A stretch of DNA of 64,000 nucleotides from Streptomyces sp. NRRL F-5122 (GTDB lineage Bacteria; Actinomycetota; Actinomycetes; Streptomycetales; Streptomycetaceae). A model generated the notes under the pieces. That model searched no databases, had not been told where the DNA came from, and was given only the letters and a program-made list of their open reading frames with translations. The DNA lies in NCBI RefSeq assembly GCF_001507435.1, contig NZ_LMWH01000116.1, forward strand, positions 310,001 through 374,000. Reading direction: 5' to 3'. Position 1 is the first letter of the stretch; every line of letters starts with the position of its first letter. Below are positions 49,823 to 58,855 of this stretch, piece after piece. A program made the position numbers and the translations under genes.

Positions 49823-50436
49823 GCTCCCACCCCTCGGTCTTCCCACCCTTGCAGCGACGGCCCGGCACGGCCTGCCCGGACCCATGAGGGTCACCCGCCG
49901 CAGCGGCCCTTCTTCTGCCGTCTGCCCGCTCTTCGCCGCTCTGTGTATGCCCAGTGCGAGCAGCGCAGTCCCACTGTGGCGCCGCCGCTTCGCGGAGCCG
50001 GCATCCCCCAGATACTCGTCGAGCGACGGGCACGGAGTGATGGGGCTCGGCGTGGGTAGACGCCACGCCGCGAGGGCGGGAGCGGGGCGGCGTGGTCCAG
50101 GGGAGGACACACGTCGCCCCCGTCGCCCGAGGGTCCGTCCGACGTGGTGAAACGGCCGGACCGGCGACGCTCCCCGGTGCGTGCCGTGCGTTGGGTCGTT
50201 CCGTCTGGGGCGGTTGGCCCAACCGGGTGATTGCGTCGGTGCTTTCCGGCTGCCGGTGCCATGGAGCCGGTGAAGCACATCGGCTCCACCGGCTCAGGTC
50301 GCATCGGCCGGGTTCCATGCCGCGTGTCACGCGGTACGGGGTGGGCGCGCAGCCGCGCGAAGCTGCGATAAGGGGCCGGTGCCCGCGGTCCCGTATGTGC
50401 CCCGAAGGCCGTGGTCCAGATGCGGCGGCGGCCCGC
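49823..50436. other. 614-bp gap between ABM and STAS genes
   Basis: A hairpin (GAGCCGGTG 50264-50272 / CACCGGCTC 50287-50295) lies past the stop of the ABM gene and may terminate it. The other sequence has open frames of low-complexity Arg/Pro/Gly composition that I take as non-coding. The STAS promoter must lie in the last 100 bp. Confidence 0.4.
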
Positions 50437-50766
50437 CTACGCGTTCTTCGGCGCCGCCTGCTGGACGACCTCGAAGGACCACAACGTCGACCCACTGGCC
50501 GCCGGCTTCGGCCGCTCGCCACCTTCCCCGCCGGCGCCCTGGTGGGCTGCCTTCATAGGTCCTTCCAACCACGCCTGGAAGGACTCCTCGTCACGCCACC
50601 GTGTGTAGACGAGGTAGTCGTCGGTGCCCTCGACCGGCCGGAGGAGTTCGAACCACTCGAACCCGTCGGAGCTCTCGACCGCGTGGGCACGTGAGGCGAA
50701 GCGCTTCTCCAGCGTCTCCCGCTGCTCGGCCGGGACGGTCAGTACGTTGATCTTGACTACGCTCAT
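50437..50766 (-). CDS. Antibiotic biosynthesis monooxygenase (ABM) domain protein
   Basis: 109 residues. ABM pattern: VVKINVLTVPAEQRETLEKR, HAVESSDGFEWFELLRPVEG, and YLVYTRWRDEESFQAWLEGP. The fold is a dimeric ferredoxin-like barrel acting as a cofactor-free or heme-degrading monooxygenase. The C-terminal 25 residues are a Gly/Pro-rich tail. A 10-bp perfect hairpin (50775-50800) lies just before its ATG and includes part of the ribosome-binding site. Confidence 0.88.
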   Translation of the reverse strand: MSVVKINVLTVPAEQRETLEKRFASRAHAVESSDGFEWFELLRPVEGTDDYLVYTRWRDEESFQAWLEGPMKAAHQGAGGEGGERPKPAASGSTLWSFEVVQQAAPKNA

Positions 50767-51074
50767 GGCCCCATCCTGCCGCACGAATGTGTGCGGCAGG
50801 CGAGTGGCTCGCACACGGGCCGGTCGCGCCGTCCGTGACGGTGGATCGGCGCTCACGCCAGGCGGCCCGTTTTCCCCTGTGCGTCCAAAAGGGGCGCTTG
50901 TGGCCGCTGTTCGTGAGACCCATGGCCCGGCTGTGGTGACCGCCGGACTCCGCGCGGTTACATGGGCCGAAAGCGGAACGACGCACTTCCACGCCCGGAA
51001 CGACCCGTCAGACCAGCCGCCCCGGGTCCATGGACCGCAGTTGCTCCGCCGCGATCACGATGCGAGGGAACACG
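50767..51074. other. Divergent region between ABM and flavoprotein genes
   Basis: 308 bp. It contains the hairpin at 50775-50800 near the ABM start and, at its other end, GAGGGAA before the flavoprotein ATG. No gene is seen. Confidence 0.4.
50775..50800 (-). promoter_or_regulatory. Hairpin overlapping the ABM ribosome-binding site
   Basis: CCTGCCGCAC (50775-50784) pairs perfectly with GTGCGGCAGG (50791-50800). On the minus strand the 3' arm ends eight bases before the ABM ATG and covers the GGCAGG part of the possible Shine-Dalgarno. It could be an RNA switch or a dimeric-protein operator. Confidence 0.5.
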
Positions 51075-52532
51075 ATGAGTGAAACAGCGGAGAACCAGGC
51101 AAGCGACACCTATGACGTCATCGTGCTGGGTGCCGGTCCGGTCGGTCAGAACGTCGCCGACCGGGCCCGCGCGGCCGGGCTCACCGTGGCCGTCGCTGAG
51201 CGGGAACTCGTGGGCGGCGAGTGCTCGTACTGGGCGTGTGTGCCGAGCAAGGCACTGCTGAGGCCGGTCATCGCGGTCGCCGATGCCCGCCGTGTGGACG
51301 GTGCCCGGCAGGCGGTCACAGGTGATCTGGACACTGTTCAGGTGTTCGCCCGCCGCAATCACTACGTCTCGGACTGGGACGACTCCAAGCAGGCGGAGAG
51401 GGTCAAGTCCCTCGGCGCCGACCTGTTCCGGGGGCATGCGCGCATCGACGGCCCGCGCCGGGTCACGGTGACCCGGGACGACGGCGCCCGGCACACCCTC
51501 ACCGCGCGGCATGCGGTGGCCGTCGCCACCGGCAGCCTGCCTCTCCTGCCGGAGATCCCCGGCATCCGGGAGGCAAGGCCCTGGACGAACCGGCACGGGA
51601 CCGACTCCAGCACGGTGCCCGGCCGGCTCGCGATCGTGGGCGGCGGCGGAGTCGGGGTCGAGATGGCGACCCTGTGGCAGGGACTGGGCTCGCAGGTCAC
51701 TCTTCTCGCCCGCCGCGGGCTGCTGCCCCGGATGGAGTCCTTCGCGGGGAAACTGCTGGAGCGCGGTCTGACCGAGGCGGGTGTGGACGTACGGATCGGG
51801 GTGCAGGTCACCGCGCTGCGGCGCTCGGACGCAGGCGGGCCGGTCACGGTCACCCTGGACGACGGCAGTGAACTGGAGGCGGACGAGGTCATGTTCGCCA
51901 CGGGACGCATCCCCGCGACCGAGGACATCGGCCTTGAGACGGTGGGGCTTACCCCGGGGGCGTGGCTGGACGTGGACACGACGTGCCTGGTCCGCGGGGT
52001 GGACGGGCATTGGCTGTACGCGCTCGGGGACGTCAATCACCGGGCTCTGCTGACCCACCAGGGCAAGTACCAGGCCCGGACCGCGGGTGATGTCATCGGG
52101 GCCAGGGCGGGTGGCCTCGCGGTGGACGACTCACCGTGGGGCGATCATGCGACCACGGCCGACCAGCACGCCGTTCCCCAGGTGTTCTTCACCGACCCGG
52201 AGGCGGCCGCGGTGGGTGTGACCGCCGAGCAGGCGGCCGCCGCCGGACACCGCATCAAAACCATCGATCTCGACTTCAACGCCGCCCAGGGAGCCAACCT
52301 CTACGCCGACGGCTACCAGGGGCATGCCCGGATGGTGGTCGATGTCGACCGGGAGATCCTGCTCGGGGTGACGTTCGTCGGTCCGGGAGTCAGCGAGCTG
52401 CTGCACTCGGCGACCGTCGCGGTGGCCGGGGAGGTCCCGCTCAAGAGGCTGCGGCACGCGGTGGCGTGCTTCCCGACCGTCAGTGAGATCTGGCTGTTCC
52501 TGCTCGCCGCCTACCAGCGCGCCCAGGACTGA
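51075..52532 (+). CDS. Pyridine nucleotide-disulfide oxidoreductase-like flavoprotein
   Basis: 485 residues from ATG 51075. FAD motif VIVLGAGPVGQNVADRA, redox disulfide GGECSYWACVPSKAL (C-x4-C), NAD(P) motif LAIVGGGGVGVEMATLWQGL, and FAD-binding YALGDVNHRALLT. The dimerisation domain ends ACFPTVSEIWLF, where the mercuric reductase/lipoamide dehydrogenase catalytic His (HPTxSE) is Phe. It therefore has the disulfide but not the partner base. Substrate unknown. Confidence 0.93.
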   Translation: MSETAENQASDTYDVIVLGAGPVGQNVADRARAAGLTVAVAERELVGGECSYWACVPSKALLRPVIAVADARRVDGARQAVTGDLDTVQVFARRNHYVSDWDDSKQAERVKSLGADLFRGHARIDGPRRVTVTRDDGARHTLTARHAVAVATGSLPLLPEIPGIREARPWTNRHGTDSSTVPGRLAIVGGGGVGVEMATLWQGLGSQVTLLARRGLLPRMESFAGKLLERGLTEAGVDVRIGVQVTALRRSDAGGPVTVTLDDGSELEADEVMFATGRIPATEDIGLETVGLTPGAWLDVDTTCLVRGVDGHWLYALGDVNHRALLTHQGKYQARTAGDVIGARAGGLAVDDSPWGDHATTADQHAVPQVFFTDPEAAAVGVTAEQAAAAGHRIKTIDLDFNAAQGANLYADGYQGHARMVVDVDREILLGVTFVGPGVSELLHSATVAVAGEVPLKRLRHAVACFPTVSEIWLFLLAAYQRAQD

Positions 52533-52654
52533 CCGGTCCCGCAAGGTCGGGTTTCCGGGTCGTTCACGCACGGCGGGCCGATCCCGGGCAGGCCGCTGCC
52601 CTGCTCACTGCACCGGCCTGTGGCGGTGCGGACGTCCGAGGTGTTCGGCGGACG

Positions 52655-53812
52655 TCACAGGCGCCGTGCCGTCGGAAGCACGCAGGGTCGCACCGGCGAC
52701 TCGTCCCGCTCCAGCACGATGAGGGCCATGTCGTCCGCGTGGCACCCGCCCGAGAACTCCCGGAGGTCCTCGCGGATGGTCCGCACGAGCGTCTCCGGGC
52801 GCTGCTCGGTCCAGGCGGTCAGTCGCTCCACCAGCGGGTAGAAGGCGCCCTGTTCGTTCCGGGTCTCGCTGACTCCGTCGGTGTACAGAAGCAGCCGGTC
52901 GCCCGGGGCGAAGCGGAAGGTGACGGGCGTGTGGGTGGACTCGGCCAGAGCTCCGAGCCCCAGCGGGGGCGCGGGGTCACGGACGTCGATGGGCAGGACG
53001 GCGCCGTCGTGCAGCAGGAGCGGAGGCACATGGCCGAAACTGAACAGGCGCGCACGGGGCTCATAGTCCGGGATCTCCAGGACGGCGGCCGTCACGAAGC
53101 GCTCCCCGGGCCACTCGGCCGTCTCCGGGCCGGACGTCTGCGCCAGGTCCCACCGCACACTGCGGTCCAGGGCGGCGGCCAGGTCGGAGAGTGTGGAGTA
53201 CTGGTTCGCACCGAAGCGGAACGCGCCGAGGACGGCCTGGATGTCGCCGATGGCGTCGAGCCCTTTACCGCGGGCGTCCCCGATGATCAATCTGGTCGCC
53301 CCGGCCGTGCGGACCAATGCGTAGAGGTCGCCTCCGATACGGGCCTCGGCCTCCGCGGCCACATACGTGGAGGCCAGATACACCGGTCCTGAACGCCGCG
53401 GCAGCGGGCGCATCAGAACGGCCTGTGTGGCCTCCGAGACCCGGCGGACTCCGGCCAGCTGGCGCTGCTGCTGCTCCCTCACCCGGGTGACGATCAGGAG
53501 CAGGAGCGAGAACAGAACCAGGGACAGCAACTGCACCAGAACGTTCTCGGTGGTCAGTGCATGCCGCTCGGCACCCGCGGCGATGAGCGCCGCCACGGCG
53601 AGTCCGGAGAGGGCGGCCGTGCGGCGCGTGTCCGCGAAGGCCGTGGAGAGCGCGAGCGGGACCACGAGAAGGTACGCGAGATGGATGTCCGGCGGTAGGA
53701 ACAGGTCTGCCACGGGAACGGCCACGATGGGGACGGACCACAGGACAACCCACCTGTACCCCCGCCAGAGGGTGGGGGGAGTGTTCGTCGCCAACGGCAG
53801 CCAGCGCTGCAT
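52655..53812 (-). CDS. Membrane-bound PP2C (SpoIIE-type) phosphatase
   Basis: 385 residues from ATG 53812, with AAGGAGCAGG directly upstream. Four or five membrane helices (about 20-115) precede a PP2C domain with metal ligands in ARIGGDLYALV, IIGDARGKGLDA, YTDGVSETR and HADDMALIVLE. No HATPase is fused. It would dephosphorylate a STAS partner such as the one at 49466, but no direct link is seen. Third SpoIIE-type phosphatase in the window. Confidence 0.93.
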   Translation of the reverse strand: MQRWLPLATNTPPTLWRGYRWVVLWSVPIVAVPVADLFLPPDIHLAYLLVVPLALSTAFADTRRTAALSGLAVAALIAAGAERHALTTENVLVQLLSLVLFSLLLLIVTRVREQQQRQLAGVRRVSEATQAVLMRPLPRRSGPVYLASTYVAAEAEARIGGDLYALVRTAGATRLIIGDARGKGLDAIGDIQAVLGAFRFGANQYSTLSDLAAALDRSVRWDLAQTSGPETAEWPGERFVTAAVLEIPDYEPRARLFSFGHVPPLLLHDGAVLPIDVRDPAPPLGLGALAESTHTPVTFRFAPGDRLLLYTDGVSETRNEQGAFYPLVERLTAWTEQRPETLVRTIREDLREFSGGCHADDMALIVLERDESPVRPCVLPTARRL

Positions 53813-54047
53813 CCTGCTCCTTCGTGGGTGCACCCGACGGGCGGACTTGCCCCGCGAGGCGGCCCGCCGACTCCGACGGACCGCGAGTGGCCACTGCAGG
53901 GCACCCGGTACCCCGCCTGGTGCTCCGTATAACCTCTCTAATCCGAAAATTCATGGCCAGAGGGTCATTCATTGTGGCGATATGGGATATAAGGCCAGCT
54001 TCTGGCCGTGGTGGCTGGAGCGACCGCTCCCATGGTGCGATGGGTGC

Positions 54048-54947
54048 ATGGAGTTGCGGGAGTTGCACGCCTTCGTGGCCGTGGTCGAGGAAGGCGGCTT
54101 CTCGGCCGCGGCCCGGCGGTTGCATGTCAGCCAGCCGGCACTGTCCCAGACGGTCGGTGGTCTGGAGCGGCAGCTCCGGGTGAAGTTGCTCGTGCGCAGT
54201 AGTACCGGCGTACGTGCCACCGACGCGGGGGCCGCCTTGCTGGGGGAGGCGCGTGCGGTGCTGGCCCGGCACGATCAGGCGCTGCGGAGGATGGCCCGGT
54301 TCGCCGGCGGGGGCGGCGGTGTGCTGCGGATCGGCATTCCACTGGAGTTTCCTTCGCGACTGCTGACCCCCGCGCTCGGTGAGCTGGCCGAGGCCTGCCC
54401 TGACACCCGTGTGCAGGCGCGGCATCTGTCCACGACGGAGCAGTTGTCCGCGTTGCACGACGGCGAGCTCGATGTGGGTCTGCTGCGGGAGCGGCCGATC
54501 GGGCAGGAGTTCGACGCGATGCTGGTCAACAGAGAAGAACTCGGGGTGTTGCTGGCCGCGCCGCAGGCGGCTGAACTGTCCGGACCGGAAGGGATCGCGC
54601 TCGATGCGCTGGCCGGTCTGGAGTGGCTGGCCTTTCCCCGGGCGGACAGCCCCGCCTGGTACGACGAGCTGACCGCGATTCTGCGCAGCCACGGCCTGGA
54701 CCCGGGGGCGCAGGCGCCACAAGGGCAGCGGCTCATCGCGGAGGTGAAACTCGCGGCCGTCAGTGCGGGACGGGCCTTCGCGCTCGCTCCGCCGGACTGG
54801 CCGCACCCGATTCCCGGCAATGTGGCGTGGTCGCCGCTGGCCGGGCATCCCATCGTCCGCCGGACATGGGCCGTGTGGCCGGCCGCCTCCCGTCGTCAGG
54901 ATCTGGGGCGCCTGATCGCCGCGTTCGAGCAGCCGTCGCCTGGCTGA
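54048..54947 (+). CDS. LysR-family transcriptional regulator
   Basis: 299 residues from ATG 54048. The N-terminal winged helix is MELRELHAFVAVVEEGGFSA, then HVSQPALSQTVGGLERQLR. The C-terminal periplasmic-binding-like domain starts LRIGIPLEFPSRLLTPALGE. It is 272 bp upstream of an SDR gene on the same strand, which it may control. ATG follows GGGTGC, so the ribosome-binding site is weak. Confidence 0.93.
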   Translation: MELRELHAFVAVVEEGGFSAAARRLHVSQPALSQTVGGLERQLRVKLLVRSSTGVRATDAGAALLGEARAVLARHDQALRRMARFAGGGGGVLRIGIPLEFPSRLLTPALGELAEACPDTRVQARHLSTTEQLSALHDGELDVGLLRERPIGQEFDAMLVNREELGVLLAAPQAAELSGPEGIALDALAGLEWLAFPRADSPAWYDELTAILRSHGLDPGAQAPQGQRLIAEVKLAAVSAGRAFALAPPDWPHPIPGNVAWSPLAGHPIVRRTWAVWPAASRRQDLGRLIAAFEQPSPG

Positions 54948-55219
54948 CGCCTGCCGACGGCGCAGTCCAATCGCCGCAGTGCCGGCATGGGGCCGTCTCC
55001 ACCGTGCGGATCGGGTCCAGCGAATACCGGGGACCTTCCCGGGGAAATCGCAGATTCCGCGAGGGCAGAATATTTATCTTTGGTCGCCATAACCGATCCC
55101 TGTGGCCGCGAGTGGTCGGAAATCTGCGCTGTGTGATGGCATGGGTCCATCGCAATCAGGCGGTTTCGCCGGGCTCGGGAATCAGAGCCCGGGGATTCGG
55201 AATAACGAAAGGCGTCATC

Positions 55220-55972
55220 ATGAATTCGCTGTCCCTCGCGGAAAACGTCGCGCTGGTGACCGGCGCGACCAGTGGCATCGGGGCCGCGACCGCGCTTGCC
55301 CTGGCCGAGCGGGGAGCCCATGTGCTGGTCGCGGGCCGCGACCAGCAGCGCGGTGACGCCGTCGTGGAGACCGTCCGGGGGCGGGGCGGCAAGGCGGACT
55401 TCGTCGCGGCCGACCTCCGCGGTGCCGAGTCGGCACGGCAACTGGCCCGCCGCGCCACCGAACTGGGTGGGGGCCGGGTGGACATCCTGGTGAACAATGC
55501 GGGGATCTACCCCTTCGGGCCCACCGACCGGTTCACCGAGGAGGAGTTCGACGCCGTCTACTCGCTGAACGTCAAGGCGAAGTTCTTCCTGGTCGCCGAG
55601 CTCGCACCGCGCATGGCCGAGCGCGCCAGGGGCGCGATCGTCAACGTGAGCACCATGGTGTCCGAGTACGGTGTGCCCGGGATGGCGCTGTACGGCTCCA
55701 GTAAGGCCGCGGTGAACCTTCTGACGAAGTCGTGGGCGGCCGAGTACGGGCCCAGCGGAGTACGTGTCAACGCTGTCCTCGTCGGCCCGACGAGGACCGA
55801 GGGAACCGCGCCCATGGGGGACGACCTGGCGGGCCTCGCCGCGCAGGCCCCGGCCGGCAGGCCGGCTTCCCCCGAGGAGATCGCGGCAGGCATCGTCTAC
55901 CTCGCGAGTGACGCGGCCGGTTTTGTGCACGGCGCCGTGCTTCCCGTCGACGGCGGTCGCACCGCGGTGTGA
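55220..55972 (+). CDS. SDR family oxidoreductase
   Basis: 250 residues, classical length. VTGATSGIGAATALALAERG binds the cofactor, VNNAGIYPFGP follows, the catalytic Tyr and Lys are in YGSSKAAVNLL, and the C terminus is GAVLPVDGGRTAV. GAAAGGC precedes the ATG. It probably belongs to a LysR-controlled unit with the upstream regulator. Substrate unknown. Confidence 0.94.
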   Translation: MNSLSLAENVALVTGATSGIGAATALALAERGAHVLVAGRDQQRGDAVVETVRGRGGKADFVAADLRGAESARQLARRATELGGGRVDILVNNAGIYPFGPTDRFTEEEFDAVYSLNVKAKFFLVAELAPRMAERARGAIVNVSTMVSEYGVPGMALYGSSKAAVNLLTKSWAAEYGPSGVRVNAVLVGPTRTEGTAPMGDDLAGLAAQAPAGRPASPEEIAAGIVYLASDAAGFVHGAVLPVDGGRTAV

Positions 55973-56236
55973 TGCCGATTTTCCCAGTGTGGATGGAATG
56001 CCACCGGATCTGGACTGCACCCAGACTTGGAGACCTTCGGGAATTCCGCACCCCGACGGTGTCTTCGAAATCTCGTTCTCGGAAGCGGAGGCGTGCGAAG
56101 GCGATGCTTTCGGGGAAGGCTGAACAGAGGTGGCCGGCGTTCTGCCGAGACATACAGACGTTCACCGGCGACCATGAATCCGTGCCTTTTCGCACAGGTT
56201 TCGGTCACGTCTCCGCGTCGTGGGCGGAGCACCGAT

Positions 56237-56791
56237 ATGGAGAAGCAGGGTTCGGACCGGCCGCCGGCTCCGACTGAGCCGGCCGCACGGCACAGCGCTG
56301 GATCGGCGAGGCTCGCCGGCGACTGGGGCCTGCTGCTCATCCGGCTGACCTTCGGCCTGCTCCTGGCCGGGCACGGTGCCCAGAAGCTCTTCGGCCTGTT
56401 CGGCGGCCAGGGTCTGAAGGGCGTCGGCAGGGGATTCGCAACCCTCGGTTATCACCCGGGAGAGGTCTATGCGGCGATCGCCGGCCTTTCCGAGTTCCTC
56501 GGCGGCCTGGGGTTCGCTCTGGGGCTGTTCACCCCGCTCGCGGCCGCGGCCCTCATCGGCGTGATGATCAACGCGATGGTGTCCGTCACCGCGGCTCATG
56601 GGCTGTGGGACCGGGACGGCGGGGTCGAGTACAACGTCTGCATCGCCGTTGTCGCCCTCGCTGTCGCCGCCACCGGTCCCGGCCGACTGGCCCTCGACCG
56701 GTTCTTCCGGTGGGGGGAGGGTGGCTGGGCCGCGGCCGCCTTCGCCCTCGGGATCGGCGGCGCCGCCTCCGCCGTCGCCCTCGCACTCTGA
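56237..56791 (+). CDS. DoxX-family membrane protein
   Basis: 184 residues from ATG 56237, with GGAG upstream. After a soluble N-terminal 28 residues come four helices: LLLIRLTFGLLLAGHGAQKL (with the conserved GHGAQKLFG), LSEFLGGLGFALGLFTPLAA, VMINAMVSVTAAHGLW, and a C-terminal pair. DoxX proteins of actinobacteria sit in membrane oxidoreductase complexes linked to thiol homeostasis. No partner (SseA or SodA type) is nearby. Confidence 0.9.
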   Translation: MEKQGSDRPPAPTEPAARHSAGSARLAGDWGLLLIRLTFGLLLAGHGAQKLFGLFGGQGLKGVGRGFATLGYHPGEVYAAIAGLSEFLGGLGFALGLFTPLAAAALIGVMINAMVSVTAAHGLWDRDGGVEYNVCIAVVALAVAATGPGRLALDRFFRWGEGGWAAAAFALGIGGAASAVALAL

Positions 56792-56972
56792 GGCGGCCGT
56801 CGGCGGCCGGTGACGGTCGGAGGGCCCTCGACCTGTTCGTCCGCGAGGGGTACGGGCCGAGGGCCGAACGCCCGGCGCGCCGCCATGCGGCCTGCCGCCC
56901 GGTCCCGGCCCGGTACCGCGGTGCGTGCGCGTGACGGGAAACCCGCACGCACGGCCGTCTCGCACGGCGAAA

Positions 56973-57269
56973 TCACGGATCCAGGTCGTAGGTGCGGACG
57001 AAGCTGTGCGGGTCGCTCCAGCGCCCGGCGGTCGCGGCCGACCAGTCGGGCTCCCAGCCAGGACGTATCCCGCGTGCCACCCAGCCGTCCGGCCGCATGC
57101 GGGGGATCTCGAGTCCGGCCTGCCGTGCGGCGACGGCGGCGGCGTAGACCTCCTGCGCGAGGCGCAGCGCGCTCGCGGGGCTTTCGGCTCGGCCTGTGAA
57201 GACGTGCACTCCGCGGAGTCCGTCGCCGTTCGTCGTCGGGACGTCGACCTCGTAGACCGCCAGGGTCAT
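56973..57269 (-). CDS. Small protein of unknown function
   Basis: 98 residues from ATG 57269, with AAGGAG nine or so bases upstream. It begins MTLAVYEVDVPTTNGDGLRG, then VFTGRAESPASALRLAQEVY and DGWVARGIRPGWEPDWSAAT. Coding character is good (mixed composition, no low complexity). I do not recognise a family. Cytoplasmic by absence of signal or helix. Confidence 0.72.
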   Translation of the reverse strand: MTLAVYEVDVPTTNGDGLRGVHVFTGRAESPASALRLAQEVYAAAVAARQAGLEIPRMRPDGWVARGIRPGWEPDWSAATAGRWSDPHSFVRTYDLDP

Positions 57270-57642
57270 GACGTCGGTCTCCTTTCGTGGTGGTGGTACC
57301 GGCAGGCTCGCCGCGGTCGTCCGGCCGCGACCGGAACGGGTGGCGCGCGATGGACCCCGCGTCCTGCGGTGACGACGACGGCCACGGCGCCGTCGTCCTT
57401 GCCGTGGCCTGCTGTGGTCACTTCGTCCGGGCGCCTTGGCGAGCGGCGGTGCCGCCCCGCGGCGTGGGCCCGGTCGAGCAGGGGCGAGGCGTCCTCGCTC
57501 GCGTGGTTCCGTCCTCGGCGGATCACGCGGGAGACCTCCGGTGTGGGTTGTCTGCCCTCCTTGAAACTGAACGTTTCGTTTTCCACCCCACTCAACGTTC
57601 GGGAGGCGGGCGCAATTCCCGTTAGGACACCTAATTTAATTT
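57270..57642. promoter_or_regulatory. Orphan operator region with two palindromes
   Basis: 373 bp. GAAAC-TGAAC-GTTTC (57563-57577) and TTAGG-ACA-CCTAA (57622-57634) are inverted repeats of TetR and MarR/iron-box style. The 57610-57660 stretch is unusually AT-rich for this genome. The flanking genes are the small protein (minus, 57269) and the 3' end of TetR, so the palindromes have no obvious adjacent promoter target. Confidence 0.45.
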
Positions 57643-58248
57643 TTATGTCGGTTCGTTGTGATTCGCCCGATTCAGGCCGCTCAGTGCGACGCGGACGACC
57701 TCGTCCGCCGCCCGTTCGTCCAGGGGTGCGTGGCCGGCCAGCATCCGGTACACCAACGGCCCGAAGAAGAGATCGAGAGCGACGTCCGGGTCGACGTCGT
57801 CGCGCAGTTCGCCCCGCAGGACACCGCGGTCCCAGATGGCCCGCACCACGCCCCGCCGGGAGGTGACGAGCTGCCCGAGCAGATCCGAGTCCTCCGTCGG
57901 ATCACTCTGAGCCCCCGCCAGCAGCTGCGCGAAGATCCGCCCGATCGGGCTCGCATAGAACCGTGCCATGCCGCGCACCGTGAGACGGAAGTCCTCGGCC
58001 GCCGAGCCGGTGTCCGGGTCAGGTGACTGGGCATTCATCTGCGACAGGAAGGCCTCGAGGGCGACCGCGTACTTGTTCGGCCACCACTTGTAGATCGTCG
58101 CTTTGCTGACTCCGCTCAGGGCGGCGATCCGGTCGGTCGTCGCCGCGCGCAGTCCCCCTTGCTGCAGCAGTTCGCCGCACGCGGTGAGGACGGCCCGCCG
58201 CGCCGGTTCGCTGCGTGGGCGACCGGCCTTCGGCACCTGAGAGGGCAT
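57643..58248 (-). CDS. TetR/AcrR-family transcriptional regulator
   Basis: 201 residues from ATG 58248, with GGAGGAGG upstream. HTH: GRPRSEPARRAVLTACGELL, TTDRIAALSGVSKATIYKWW and PNKYAVALEAFL. The C-terminal domain resembles the TetR_C subfamily with DPTEDSDLLGQLVTSRRGVV. Possible operators lie both upstream and in the region just downstream. The ligand is unknown. Confidence 0.94.
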   Translation of the reverse strand: MPSQVPKAGRPRSEPARRAVLTACGELLQQGGLRAATTDRIAALSGVSKATIYKWWPNKYAVALEAFLSQMNAQSPDPDTGSAAEDFRLTVRGMARFYASPIGRIFAQLLAGAQSDPTEDSDLLGQLVTSRRGVVRAIWDRGVLRGELRDDVDPDVALDLFFGPLVYRMLAGHAPLDERAADEVVRVALSGLNRANHNEPT

Positions 58249-58855
58249 GATCCTCCTCCGTCGTGAGTGGCCACGGGCGGCGTCGTCCGGCAGGGGTGCT
58301 CCGCGCCCCGTCCGGCACCACGCCGTCGCCGAGGCGCCGACCCTGTCGGAGAGCGACCCCCGTGCCACGGGGCCTCCACCCGGGCGGCCGCACCGCCGAA
58401 GCATCTACGACACTCGCCCGCGGGTCCCGAGGTGCCGAGTGCGCGGCGTGCACGATGTCCGCCGCCCACACCGCGGGAGACGATCCCGCATCATCATCGT
58501 CCACGGACTCCGGACCCGCCCGTCCCCGTCGCCGCGCAGCTCACCGGGCACACCCGCTCGCGTCGTCCTCGGCAGGGCGCACGGCACGAGGCAGACGGCG
58601 GACGACACCGGGACGGGCCGGGGAGCCGGCGTGCTCTCCGGGGCAGTTCGGCGCCCTCACCCGCATGGGCGCCTCCCGAGTGGCCCGGGTGCGTGGCGCG
58701 GATATGTTTCGACTAGCGAGCACCTGCGTGACCGAATCCGCAGGTCAGGACCTGATTGGTGCAACTGTGAACTGTTGCGCCGCTGTCCGGCCGACTGCGC
58801 GACATCCATCGTCATCGGCGCGGTCCGCCGTCTGCCCCTATCCATGAGGACAACC
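58249..58855. other. 607-bp gap between divergent TetR and DyP genes
   Basis: No credible gene is seen. The 58690-58760 part is AT-richer (GATATGTTTCGACTAGCGAG) and is the likely promoter area for the DyP gene. Otherwise the sequence is GC-rich without notable repeats. Confidence 0.4.

Noticed and set aside
49823..50278. Possible N-terminal extension of the STAS gene
   Set aside because: The upstream frame is Arg/Pro-rich without domain character, and a GTG with a purine-rich site matches the family N terminus.
53900..55110. Shared TGGCGA-containing motif upstream of the LysR and SDR genes
   Set aside because: The two copies share only about six bases with poor flanks, so it cannot be distinguished from chance.
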